64,000 nucleotides of DNA from DAOUKH01 sp965219875 (GTDB taxonomy: Bacteria > Chloroflexota > Dehalococcoidia > SHYB01): positions 62,001 through 126,000 of the forward strand of contig CBDCOW010000006.1 of the NCBI GenBank assembly GCA_965219875.1, written 5' to 3'. The translations under genes and the position numbers were made by a program. The notes beneath the pieces were generated by a model. It searched no databases and was not told the origin of the DNA. It worked only from the letters and a program-made list of their open reading frames with translations. Positions 41,223 to 48,568 of the stretch are shown here, piece after piece. Within the stretch, counting starts at the first letter, position 1. Every line of letters begins with the position of its first letter.

Positions 41223-41407
41223 TCTGGAGACCTTTGCAAAACTCCGTAGAAGGAAAGAGCGCCGCCCGCTGGCCTTGGGAAAGGGACCTGGCGCGGCGTC
41301 TTACTCCCTCTCCCGCTGGGAGAGGGTTGGGGTGAGGGCGGGGGGAGGCGGGGACCGCGCGACCTTGCTGAAGCCCGCCCGGCCTGAGTCACGCAAAGGT
41401 CTCCTCT
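41223..41407. repeat. Intact MITE-like element with IS5-type ends and TCT target duplication
   Basis: The 179 bp element (41226-41404) has ends GGAGACCTTTGCAAAACTCC and, inverted, GGAGACCTTTGCGTGACTC. These match the left (GCAAAACT) and right (GCGTAACT) ends of the IS at 51712 respectively. TCT is directly repeated at 41223-41225 and 41405-41407. The flanks CTCCCCC (41216-41222) and GGGGGAG (41408-41414) are perfect inverse complements, so the element sits in the loop of a palindrome. Inside is CCCTCTCCC-gct-GGGAGAGGG (41306-41326), near the centre. No coding capacity. It fills the gene-free 41139-41438. Confidence 0.85.
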
Positions 41408-41438
41408 GGGGGAGACTGAGAGAGAGCGCCGCGCGCCG

Positions 41439-42563
41439 CTACGCGTCCAGCTTGTACAGCCGGCTGGCGTTCCCCGCCAACACCTTCTCGCGGTGGTCTT
41501 CGGGGATGTCGGAGAAGTTGCGCTCGATGAACGCGGCCGACTCAGGCCACGTCGAGGTCTCCATGGGAAACTCCGACTGCCACATGATGTTGTCCACGCC
41601 GATGAACTCGCGCTGGAGCATCCCCGCCTTCTCGGCCCACGTGGTGACGTAGCACTGGCGCTGGAACAGCTCCGACGGCTTGATCTCCATCCCTTCTTTC
41701 ACCAGCTTCGAGGCGCCCCACTCGTGGTCGGACAGCTCGAGCTGGAAGGACAGCCAGTTAATGCCGGCGGCGGCAAAGACCACCTGCAGCGTGGGGAAGC
41801 GCTCGCCAATGCGGGAGAGGACGAAGCTCGACACCACCATCGCGCTGCTCACGGGGCGGCGCACCGTCTCGAACGCCCGCGAGGTTGCGGGGTCCCATCC
41901 CTCGTAGAGCTCCAGCATGTTGCGCTGACTGGTCCCTGAATGGAAGGAGACCGGCGTGCCCGCCTCGTCGATCGTCCGCCAGAGCGGGTCCCACGCCTCA
42001 TCGTGCAGATGCGGCGCATCGGGGTTGATGTGCCACGGGAACGGCGCCATCACCACACCCTTGTGGCCGTTCTTCATCGACCGCTCCGCTTCGGCCCGCG
42101 CATCCTCGACTGAGGTGACGGGGAGGATGCACTGCGGGACGAACCGCGGACTCGCCGCCGCCCATGTATCGAGCAGCCAATCGTTATAGGCGCGTACGCA
42201 GGCGATCTGCAGCTCGGTGTCGGCGATGGTGCCTAGCGTTTCGCCGCCGATGCCCGCCGCCGTGGGATAGAGCACCGAGACGTCAACGCCGTCGCGGTCC
42301 ATCGCGGCGAGGCGCGCCGCCGGATCGAAGGCCTCCTTGGGAACATCGGCCCAGCGTTGAGGCTCCTCGTAGCGGTTCGGCGACAGCGCCCCCGTGGGCG
42401 CGAGCCGGGGCTCTTCGCTGATCCGGCCATCGATCGCCCACCGCTCCGTGCCGCCGTCAAGCTGCACGATGCGGGGGACACGCTCGCCCCATCGATCAGA
42501 AATACGGCTCGTCCACAGGTCGGGGGGCTCGATGACGTGGTCGTCTGCTGAGATAACCTTCAT
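41439..42563 (-). CDS. Amidohydrolase family protein (ACMSD-like, COG2159)
   Basis: 374 aa from ATG 42563; upstream codons to 42575 are possible. Metal-dependent TIM-barrel hydrolase or decarboxylase fold: MKVISADDHVIEPPDLWTSR at the start, TPVSFHSGTSQRN with a conserved His, and FPTLQVVFAAAGINWLSFQL. The usual final metal-site Asp-Phe-Pro-His segment reads WQSEFPMETSTWPES here, with Glu for Asp and Met for His. ACMSD-like enzymes decarboxylate or hydrolyse ring-cleavage products. Encoded next to a paralogue (42603) on the same strand. Confidence 0.85.
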   Translation of the reverse strand: MKVISADDHVIEPPDLWTSRISDRWGERVPRIVQLDGGTERWAIDGRISEEPRLAPTGALSPNRYEEPQRWADVPKEAFDPAARLAAMDRDGVDVSVLYPTAAGIGGETLGTIADTELQIACVRAYNDWLLDTWAAASPRFVPQCILPVTSVEDARAEAERSMKNGHKGVVMAPFPWHINPDAPHLHDEAWDPLWRTIDEAGTPVSFHSGTSQRNMLELYEGWDPATSRAFETVRRPVSSAMVVSSFVLSRIGERFPTLQVVFAAAGINWLSFQLELSDHEWGASKLVKEGMEIKPSELFQRQCYVTTWAEKAGMLQREFIGVDNIMWQSEFPMETSTWPESAAFIERNFSDIPEDHREKVLAGNASRLYKLDA

Positions 42564-42602
42564 GCTTGGCATCACCTTCGTATTCTCGGAGCGCGAGGGC
42601 GG

Positions 42603-43766
42603 CTAGAGGCGGTAGACGCGCTTGGCGTTGCCCGCGAGGATCATCTCGCGGTCCTCGGGGGAGACGTCGCCGAGGCTGCCTTCGATGTAGCGCGACGAGT
42701 TCGGCCAGATCGAGGTCGGGTGGGGGAAGTCGCTCTCCCACATGATGCGGTCGGCGCCGATGACGTGGTGATACGCCAGCCCCTTCTGCTCGTACCAGAA
42801 ATCGACGTGGCCGTGCTGACGGAAGAGCTCCGACGGCCGGGTGGGGTGGCCGTGCTCGGAGAGCCGGCAGCGCTCCCACTCGTGGTCGCACATCTCCAGA
42901 ACGTAGGGCACCCAGCCCACGCCGCTCTCGGCCACGACGAACTGCAGGCCGGGGAAGCGGTGGAGGATGCCGGAGAAGAGGACGTAACTGATGAACTGGG
43001 CCTGGAGGTTGAAGCCGATGGTGCCGGCGAAGGCGCGGCTGAATCTGGGGCTCAGGCCCGGCTTGGGATCGATCCACATGCGGATGGCGCCGCTGCCGCC
43101 ATGGAAGTGGAACGGCATCTGCATCTCTTCCGCCGTGGCCCACAGCGGGTCCCAATAGGAGTCGATGAGATGGGGCAGCCCTTTCTGGTGCGGCGCCGAG
43201 AGCATCAGGAAGCCCTTGTGCCCCCGGCTCGCCGTATAGCGCAGCTCGTCCACCGTGCCTTCGATGTCGGAGAACGGAAGCATGGTCAGGGGGATGAAGC
43301 GCTCGCTTACGTCAAGCCATTCATCCACCTGCATGTCGTTGTAGGCCCGCACACAGTCGCTCTCGAAGTCGGGGTCCTTGCCGAAGAAGGGGAAGGTGAG
43401 GCCGACGTTGGGATAGAAGACCTCGGCGTCGACGCCATCGGCGTCCATCGCTTCGAGCCGCGCCCGCGCGTCGTACACGCTCTTGGGCACGTCTTCCCAG
43501 CGTGAGGGCAGCGTCTCGCGATCAGGCATCACGGCGTGGCACGTGGAGGGATAGGGTGAATGCGGCTGTCCGTCGAGCGTCCACCGGTGCACGCGCTCCG
43601 GCTTGGGGTCCAGGAAGTAGCCGACGGGCGTGGTGCCGCGCTCCTCTCGGCTGATCTCTTCGAGCTGCGGGATGCGCTTACCCCACTTCTTTTCCGACAT
43701 GCGCTTCGTCCAGCAGTCTGCCGGTTCCTGCACGTGGGCATCGACGTCGATGATCTTGAAGTCCAT
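42603..43766 (-). CDS. Amidohydrolase family protein (ACMSD-like, COG2159)
   Basis: 387 aa. KIIDVDAHVQEPADCWTKRM gives the first metal motif, MPFHFHGGSGAIRMWIDPKP the central His, and IMWESDFPHPTSIWPNSSRY an intact Asp-Phe-Pro-His segment. This is the most canonical of the five paralogues in the window. Probably a cytoplasmic zinc-dependent decarboxylase or hydrolase. It lies 39 bp upstream of the paralogue at 41439 in the same direction. Confidence 0.87.
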   Translation of the reverse strand: MDFKIIDVDAHVQEPADCWTKRMSEKKWGKRIPQLEEISREERGTTPVGYFLDPKPERVHRWTLDGQPHSPYPSTCHAVMPDRETLPSRWEDVPKSVYDARARLEAMDADGVDAEVFYPNVGLTFPFFGKDPDFESDCVRAYNDMQVDEWLDVSERFIPLTMLPFSDIEGTVDELRYTASRGHKGFLMLSAPHQKGLPHLIDSYWDPLWATAEEMQMPFHFHGGSGAIRMWIDPKPGLSPRFSRAFAGTIGFNLQAQFISYVLFSGILHRFPGLQFVVAESGVGWVPYVLEMCDHEWERCRLSEHGHPTRPSELFRQHGHVDFWYEQKGLAYHHVIGADRIMWESDFPHPTSIWPNSSRYIEGSLGDVSPEDREMILAGNAKRVYRL

Positions 43767-43885
43767 GCTTCCCTCCGCGGCCGGAGAGCACCGGCGCCGG
43801 CGCTCTCCACTCGCTTCACCTTCCGGGTCAGCTTATCAGATTCGGGCCTGATTCGGACGCCCGCGGGCGGTGCCAACCCCAACCG

Positions 43886-44284
43886 TCACGGGATGGTCGC
43901 GCCTTGGCTGTAGAGCTGCTCGCTCGTCACCACCGGCTTGCCCACGGGCTGGTAGTCGGCGGGTCCGGGACGCACGTTGATGAAGCGCGCCCCGTCCTTC
44001 CCCGCGCCCAACCGGTACTGGATGTCCTTGGGGATGAGGATGATGCTGCTCGGGCCCAGCACCCGGTTGCCCATGCGAAGCTCGCCCTCGACGACGACGA
44101 TCACTTCGTCTTGCGAGTGGCTGTGCACTTCCGTCTCGTAGTCCGGCGCGACGTTCATGATGAAGGCCCGCATGCCCTCCTGAACTTCGCCCACGACTTG
44201 GACGCCGGTCTTGCGTCCCGCGTCGTTCTGCGACTCGCGCACCCAGGGCGCTTCCTCGACGTTGGTAATGACGATCTTGCTCAT
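43886..44284 (-). CDS. Cupin domain protein
   Basis: 132 aa from ATG 44284; the longer frame upstream has no homology. The beta-barrel metal motif YETEVHSHSQDEVIVVVEGE and the second motif near GPSSIILIPKDIQYRLGAGK are present. Single-domain cupins act as dioxygenases, isomerases or ligand sensors. Placed upstream of the two amidohydrolases on the same strand, it may take part in the same catabolic route. Confidence 0.82.
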   Translation of the reverse strand: MSKIVITNVEEAPWVRESQNDAGRKTGVQVVGEVQEGMRAFIMNVAPDYETEVHSHSQDEVIVVVEGELRMGNRVLGPSSIILIPKDIQYRLGAGKDGARFINVRPGPADYQPVGKPVVTSEQLYSQGATIP

Positions 44285-44370
44285 GCGCCGCCTCCGCGTG
44301 AATGACGTTGCCGCCGCAAGCCTAGCATATCGCGGGCCGCCGTCGGAGCACCGTGGACCGCTCACGCCTT

Positions 44371-44524
44371 GGAGACGTTTGCGTGACCGGTGGGGAGTCG
44401 CGGGAGTCGCGGGCTTCGATGGCCTGTGGTGGTTGTCGGGGGGCCCCTCATCTCAATCTTCTCCCGGGGGGAGAAGAGGCAAGACCCCCTCTCATCCCGC
44501 CCAGAGGGCGGGAGGCCGGAGGCG
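44371..44524. repeat. MITE-like element, diverged copy lacking a right end
   Basis: Left end GGAGACGTTTGCGTGACCGG, then the shared GGCCCCTCATCTCAATCTTC-type core with palindrome CTTCTCCC-ggg-GGGAGAAG (44458-44476) and GAGGCAAGACC. The right end is missing and a family-B REP unit begins at 44525. GCCTT rather than CTCCCCC precedes the left end. Confidence 0.6.
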
Positions 44525-44550
44525 CGGGCGCCCACAAGGGGCGCCCCTAC
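44525..44550. repeat. REP-like palindromic repeat, family B
   Basis: CGGGCGCCCACAAGGGGCGC plus CCCTAC. It abuts the stop codon of the LLM gene at 44547, so it lies at the 3' end of that transcript. Confidence 0.6.
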
Positions 44551-45680
44551 ATGTCCGCGAACTCGGGCATCACCTTGTTCGCGAAGAGGTCCAGCGTCTT
44601 CATCACCTTGTCGCGGCCCAGAACACCCTGGCCGAGCAGGAAGAAGCACTCGTTGAACGGCACCATGTCGCGAGCCTCCTGGATGCGGCGCTTCACCGTC
44701 TCCGGGCCGCCGATGATCATCGCCGGGTAGGGCATCCCGAACCCCCAGCCCCAGCTATCCCACATCCAGTAAGCGTCCTTGGCCCACTCCTGGGCCTCCT
44801 CGTCGGTGTCGGCGAGAATCAGATAGCCGCCCCACGCGGCCTCCTCGCCGTAGGGGACATGCCGCCCGTGCCGCTCCGCCTCCTCGCGGTAAGCCCCCCA
44901 GAGCGTCTTACAAAACTCCAGGTTCTCCCCGAGGATGACGGGCTTGCCGCCCTCGCGCGCCCAGTAGAGCGCCGTGGTCATGCTCTGGGTGAAGCCGCTG
45001 TAGAGCGGCGGGTGCGGCTGTTGATACGGCTTCGGCGCGATGCCGATCTCGCGGATGGTGTAGTCGTCGTCCACGCCCTGCCCAAATTTCAGATACGTCG
45101 GCTGCTCGTGCGGGTTCACGAAGTCCTTCGGCGGGAAGGTCCAGTACTTGCCCTCGTGGGAGAAGGTGTCGTTGGCCCACGCCTTGCGGATCACCGCGAT
45201 GCTCTCCTCGTAGAACTCGCGGTTCATCACGTCCGACGGCTGCTTGCGGTTCCACGGGCCGGCCCCGGTGAGTCCGGGCTTTACCGCCAGGCATTGCAAC
45301 CACCGCTCCTGATAGCCCCGGACGAAGGCCACGTTCAGCCGGCCCTTCAGCATGTGGTCCAGCGTCGCCACGTGCTCGGCGACGCGGAGCGGGTTGTGCG
45401 CGGGCAGCGCGTAGCCGAAGAGGTCGACCCGCAGCTGCTTCGTCTGCATGCCGATGAACATGCTGAGCAGGCCGGGCTCGTTGGAGACTTCCAGCCCCTC
45501 GATTTGGAGGTGATGCTCCGGGTGGCCGAAGCCCGCGAAGCCGATGTCGTCGCAGAATCGGACGTACTCGCCAACCTCGCCGAGCATGTTCTGGTAGAGC
45601 TCGGGGTTCTTCCCCGCCATGCCCGCTTCGATCTGGGCGCGGTCGCCGACGGTGCAGTAGATAAAGCCGTGGAATTTCAT
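44547..45680 (-). CDS. LLM class flavin-dependent oxidoreductase
   Basis: 377 aa from ATG 45680. The start MKFHGFIYCTVGDRAQIEAG, then FCDDIGFAGFGHPEHHLQIE and MQTKQLRVDLFGYALPAHNP show the luciferase-like fold, and MLKGRLNVAFVRGYQERWLQ the phosphate-binding region. Distinct from the paralogues at 13587 and 54120. A -10 box is at 45768-45773. FMN- or F420-dependent oxidation of an unknown substrate. Confidence 0.87.
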   Translation of the reverse strand: MKFHGFIYCTVGDRAQIEAGMAGKNPELYQNMLGEVGEYVRFCDDIGFAGFGHPEHHLQIEGLEVSNEPGLLSMFIGMQTKQLRVDLFGYALPAHNPLRVAEHVATLDHMLKGRLNVAFVRGYQERWLQCLAVKPGLTGAGPWNRKQPSDVMNREFYEESIAVIRKAWANDTFSHEGKYWTFPPKDFVNPHEQPTYLKFGQGVDDDYTIREIGIAPKPYQQPHPPLYSGFTQSMTTALYWAREGGKPVILGENLEFCKTLWGAYREEAERHGRHVPYGEEAAWGGYLILADTDEEAQEWAKDAYWMWDSWGWGFGMPYPAMIIGGPETVKRRIQEARDMVPFNECFFLLGQGVLGRDKVMKTLDLFANKVMPEFADM

Positions 45681-45767
45681 TGTGGGTTCAGCGTTCCTCC
45701 GCAGTCATTGGGCCCCGGTTTGCCGTGCACGGGGCCCGTCGGGGTAGGCCTGAATTGAGCCCGGAGG

Positions 45768-45773
45768 ATTATA
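45768..45773 (-). promoter_or_regulatory. -10 box (TATAAT) upstream of the LLM gene
   Basis: TATAAT on the minus strand 87 bp before ATG 45680; no good -35 hexamer. Confidence 0.4.
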
Positions 45774-45873
45774 GCATGGGGCCCCTCCGCCCCCTACAGG
45801 TAGGGTGGGGACGCCGCCCCGCGCGTTCAGTTATCCTTACACCCCAACCCAACCGAACAAGCGGAGGCGAACG

Positions 45874-46410
45874 ATGGCAAGCGGCGTAACGGATCTCTAC
45901 ACGACGGCGGTGGCCCGCGCCCAGGCGGCGGTCGAAGGAGTCTCGGACGACCAGCTCGGCCAGCCCACGCCGTGCTCGGAATGGAACGTCCAGCAGCTTC
46001 TCGACCACATGGCCGGAGCCCAGACAGGCATCGCGGGCATGGTCATCGGAGGCGAAGTCGCCGCCGAGGGCTCGGCGATGGACAAGATCGACGCCGCGGC
46101 GTCGGCCATTGCCAAGGCCGCCGAGGAGCCAGGCGCCCTCGAAAAGATGGTCGAGAGCCGCATGGGCGAGATGCCCGTCGCGGCCATGATCGGGATGGCC
46201 ATCGGCGACCTCTCGGTCCACACCTGGGACCTGGCCAAGGCCACCGGCCAAGACACCGCCCTCGACGGCGCAGTCGTCGACTTCCTCTACCCCCTCATGG
46301 AAGGCATATCCAAGCGCCCCCCCAGCCCCGCCTTCGCCCCGCCCGTCTCTGTCCCCGACGACGCCCCCCGCCAGGACAGGCTCATCGGCCTAACCGGCCG
46401 CGCGCCGTAG
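45874..46410 (+). CDS. TIGR03086-type DinB/MDMPI family metal-binding protein
   Basis: 178 aa from ATG 45874 with GCGGAGG upstream. SDDQLGQPTPCSEWNVQQLL followed by DHMAGAQTG is the family signature, with the His of LLDHM and the later His of IGDLSVHTWDLAKATGQD as metal ligands. It belongs to the same superfamily as the protein at 1-738 but is shorter. Role unknown; relatives are thiol-dependent transferases or isomerases. Confidence 0.83.
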   Translation: MASGVTDLYTTAVARAQAAVEGVSDDQLGQPTPCSEWNVQQLLDHMAGAQTGIAGMVIGGEVAAEGSAMDKIDAAASAIAKAAEEPGALEKMVESRMGEMPVAAMIGMAIGDLSVHTWDLAKATGQDTALDGAVVDFLYPLMEGISKRPPSPAFAPPVSVPDDAPRQDRLIGLTGRAP

Positions 46411-46430
46411 CCCCAACCCACTTCCCTCTC

Positions 46431-46457
46431 GTAGGAGCGATTCGCGAATCGCCCTCC
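46431..46457. repeat. REP-like palindrome, family B
   Basis: GTAGGAGCGATTCGCGAATC followed by GCCCTCC. The GCGATTCGCGAATCGC core is self-complementary. Confidence 0.55.
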
Positions 46458-46466
46458 CTCCGCCCT

Positions 46467-46483
46467 CTCTCCCTCTGGGAGAG
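46467..46483. repeat. Unoccupied CTCTCCC-TCT-GGGAGAG target-type palindrome
   Basis: Perfect 7 bp stem with TCT loop, followed by ACTGAGAGAGGGC. The same downstream flank follows the occupied sites at 41408 and 52993, so this is an empty counterpart of the sites used by the MITE-like elements. Confidence 0.7.
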
Positions 46484-46605
46484 ACTGAGAGAGGGCACGC
46501 GTCGCTAGGGGCATCGGGGCCCAAAGGACGCCCTTCCCTAGCACGCGCCCGCCTCCCTCGTCTATCATGACGCCGATTCCAGCGCCCCAGCCCCAGGAGG
46601 TTCCG

Positions 46606-47859
46606 ATGCCCGAGCGCGACGACGCCGAGATGAAGGGGAAGATCACCGAGGACGGCGTTCAGCGCTACCGCAACCGCATCGGCGTGCTCATTCCCGACTC
46701 GCCTCCCTTCAATCACGAAGCCCACAAGGACACCATCCGCCACTTCGCCAACTGCTACGGCGATGACAACCCCCTCTTCTGCGACGAGGAGTACGCGAAG
46801 GACACCCGGTGGGGCGGGATCATCGCCCCGCCTCAGTACATCATCACCCTGGAGCGCACCACCGTCCCTCCCATCCCGCCGGAGGTCCGCAAGGCCGGCG
46901 CCGGCGCCCTCCGCGGCGTCCCCAACTACCTCTCCGGCGGCAACTACGAGTGGGTCCGCCCCATCCTGCCCGGCGACCAGATCCGCATGAACTACTTCAT
47001 CGAGGACGTCGAGGAGAAGCGGAGCGAGTTCGGCGGCGGTAAGGCCGCGATCATCCACCACCGCAAGGAGTACATCAACCAGCGCGACGAGATGGTCGCC
47101 ATGCGGCGCTTCTACTTCTTCCACGTCGAGCGCGAGGCGTCGGAGAAGACCGGCAAGTACACCAAGACCTACGAGCCGACCCACTACGACGACGACTACC
47201 TGGCGAAGATCGACGAGGCCTACGAAAACGAGTACCGCCGCGGCGGCGACACCCTCTATTGGGAGGACGTCGAGCCCGGCATGGACATGCCCACCATGGT
47301 CAAGGGCCCCCTAGAGACCAAGGACATGGTGCTGTGGCACATGGGCATCGGCTTCGGCATCTTCCGTGTCTCCGCCTACCGCCTCGACTACCTCAACCGC
47401 AAGCGCATCCCCGCCTTCTACACCAAGACCGAGGATGGCTTCTGGTCGCCCGCCCAGCGGGTCCACTGGGACGACGCCCGCGCCAGGAAGGTAGGCAACC
47501 CCCGGGCCTACGACTACGGCAACGTCCGCACCTCATGGATCATGCACTACCTCACCAACTGGGTCGGCGACGACGGCTTCGTGTGGAAAGAGACCGACCA
47601 AGCACGCAAGTTCAACTATCACGGCGACACCACGTGGGTGAAGGGCAAGGTGACCGAGAAACGACAGGACGGCGACCTCAACGTCGTCGAGCTCGACGTC
47701 TGGTGCGAGAACCAGCGCGGCGAAATCTCGTCGCCGGGCCACGGCGTCGTGCTGCTCCCCTCACGGGAACGCGGCCTCGTCCGCATCCCCGTCACCGACA
47801 TCAAGCCGACCCCCATGAAAACCGACTTCGCCGTCGACACGCCTGGCTGCGTCTGGTAG
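46606..47859 (+). CDS. MaoC/FAS1-like double hot-dog dehydratase
   Basis: 417 aa from ATG 46606 with CAGGAGG upstream. Similar in every segment to the protein at 32672: YRNRIGVLIPDSPPFNHEAH, CYGDDNPLFCDEEYAKDTRW, RAYDYGNVRTSWIMHYLTNW, FNYHGDTTWVKGKVTEKRQD. The N-terminal GDDNPLF again has Phe where MaoC hydratases have His. Encoded upstream of the thiolase-like and OB-fold genes at 48569 and 49758, separated from them by 709 bp of repeats. Confidence 0.83.
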   Translation: MPERDDAEMKGKITEDGVQRYRNRIGVLIPDSPPFNHEAHKDTIRHFANCYGDDNPLFCDEEYAKDTRWGGIIAPPQYIITLERTTVPPIPPEVRKAGAGALRGVPNYLSGGNYEWVRPILPGDQIRMNYFIEDVEEKRSEFGGGKAAIIHHRKEYINQRDEMVAMRRFYFFHVEREASEKTGKYTKTYEPTHYDDDYLAKIDEAYENEYRRGGDTLYWEDVEPGMDMPTMVKGPLETKDMVLWHMGIGFGIFRVSAYRLDYLNRKRIPAFYTKTEDGFWSPAQRVHWDDARARKVGNPRAYDYGNVRTSWIMHYLTNWVGDDGFVWKETDQARKFNYHGDTTWVKGKVTEKRQDGDLNVVELDVWCENQRGEISSPGHGVVLLPSRERGLVRIPVTDIKPTPMKTDFAVDTPGCVW

Positions 47860-47911
47860 CCGAAGGCCCCCGCCGCCCTCTTCTCCCCGGGCGGGTCTCG
47901 CCGGGGAAGCA

Positions 47912-47940
47912 GTCCTGCTCGGGCGCGCTCCGAGCAGGAC
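47912..47940 (+). terminator. Probable transcription terminator hairpin
   Basis: Perfect 11 bp stem GTCCTGCTCGG (47912-47922) and CCGAGCAGGAC (47930-47940) with a 7-base loop, 53 bp after the MaoC-like stop. No T run follows, so rho-independent function is uncertain. Confidence 0.55.
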
Positions 47941-48227
47941 GACCCGAGGGCCGATCCGGCGGGCTCGTTCAACCCGGCCCCTTACACTGTTAGAGGCAGT
48001 GTCTCTACCCCCTCTAAGGGCAGGCTAGCGGCCGATGGGGCCGCCGTTCGGGGGCTAGGCTGACAGAACATTCGTGCTACATTGCTACTTTAGCAGCGAG
48101 GGTGCGGAGAGTCAAAGGGGCCGTGTCACAGTGGCCGCCGCGGGGTTGGGGGAAGGGCTCCCCCAGAGGGGAGAGGTTTGCGTAATCTTGAGCCTCCCCC
48201 AGGAGATCGCTCAGGGGGATGGGAACG

Positions 48228-48285
48228 GGCGATTCGCGAATCGCCCCTACGGGAGCGGGCACCCACAAGGGGTGCCCCTACGGGG
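48228..48285. repeat. REP-like double palindrome, family B
   Basis: GGGCGATTCGCGAATCGCCC then CTACGGGAGC and GGGCACCCACAAGGGGTGCC. Two hairpins in a row. The compensating CACCC/GGGTG change relative to the 48404 copy keeps the second stem paired, which suggests selection on the structure. Confidence 0.7.
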
Positions 48286-48293
48286 AGGGATGG

Positions 48294-48313
48294 ATTCCCG
48301 CTTGCGCGGGAAT
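48294..48313. repeat. Palindromic ATTCCCGC-ttgc-GCGGGAAT repeat
   Basis: Perfect 8 bp stem, 4-base loop, followed by GACGGG. This repeat type is seen in many bacterial genomes. Confidence 0.7.
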
Positions 48314-48403
48314 GACGGGTATGGACAGGTTACGCAAGGGTCTCCAGAGGGGGAGGGGTTTGCGTGGCCTTGAGCCTGCCTCCAGGAGGTCGCTCAGGGG
48401 AAC

Positions 48404-48458
48404 GGGCGATTCGCGAATCGCCCCTACGGGAGCGGGCGCCCACAAGGGGCGCCCCTAC
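48404..48458. repeat. REP-like double palindrome, family B
   Basis: GGGCGATTCGCGAATCGCCC, CTACGGGAGC, GGGCGCCCACAAGGGGCGCC. Same order as the copy at 48228. Confidence 0.7.
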
Positions 48459-48568
48459 GCAGCCGTCGCGCGTGGTGCAGGGGCGCCCCCTCCGGCAGAG
48501 ATTGCCGTACAATCGGCCCGCGGGAGAAGACTTCCTCTACAATCCTCTCCCACAGAAGGAGCTCCGCC

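Larger units (their letters stand above)
48168..48345. repeat. MITE-like element with AGA target duplication
   Basis: 178 bp. AGA is repeated at 48165-48167 and 48346-48348, and the flanks CTCCCCC (48158-48164) and GGGGGAG (48349-48355) are inverse complements. The right end, inverted, is GGAGACCCTTGCGTAACC; the left end GGGGAGAGGTTTGCGTAATC is more diverged. The interior differs from the other copies and carries REP units. A related partial unit (GGGGTTTGCGTGGCCTTGAG) follows from 48355. Confidence 0.65.
47860..48568. other. Gene-free 709 bp stretch with hairpins and repeats
   Basis: It holds the hairpin at 47912, an unexplained AT-richer part at about 47985-48110 with small hairpins (TGCTA-ctt-TAGCA near 48081), the element at 48168-48345, a second partial unit from 48350, and three REP-like units. 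TACAAT boxes at 48508-48513 and 48538-48543 precede the thiolase-like gene, which has AAGGAG before its ATG. No convincing gene or tRNA is seen. Confidence 0.5.

Noticed and set aside
47985..48110. Possible small structured RNA or tRNA
   Set aside because: Short hairpins are present but no cloverleaf, no TTCGA arm in the right place and no match to SRP or RNase P cores that I can recognise.
48100..48480. Possible CRISPR array because of repeated palindromes
   Set aside because: Only two similar units, unequal spacing, no unique spacers of constant length and no cas genes; explained by REP-like units and MITE-like ends.
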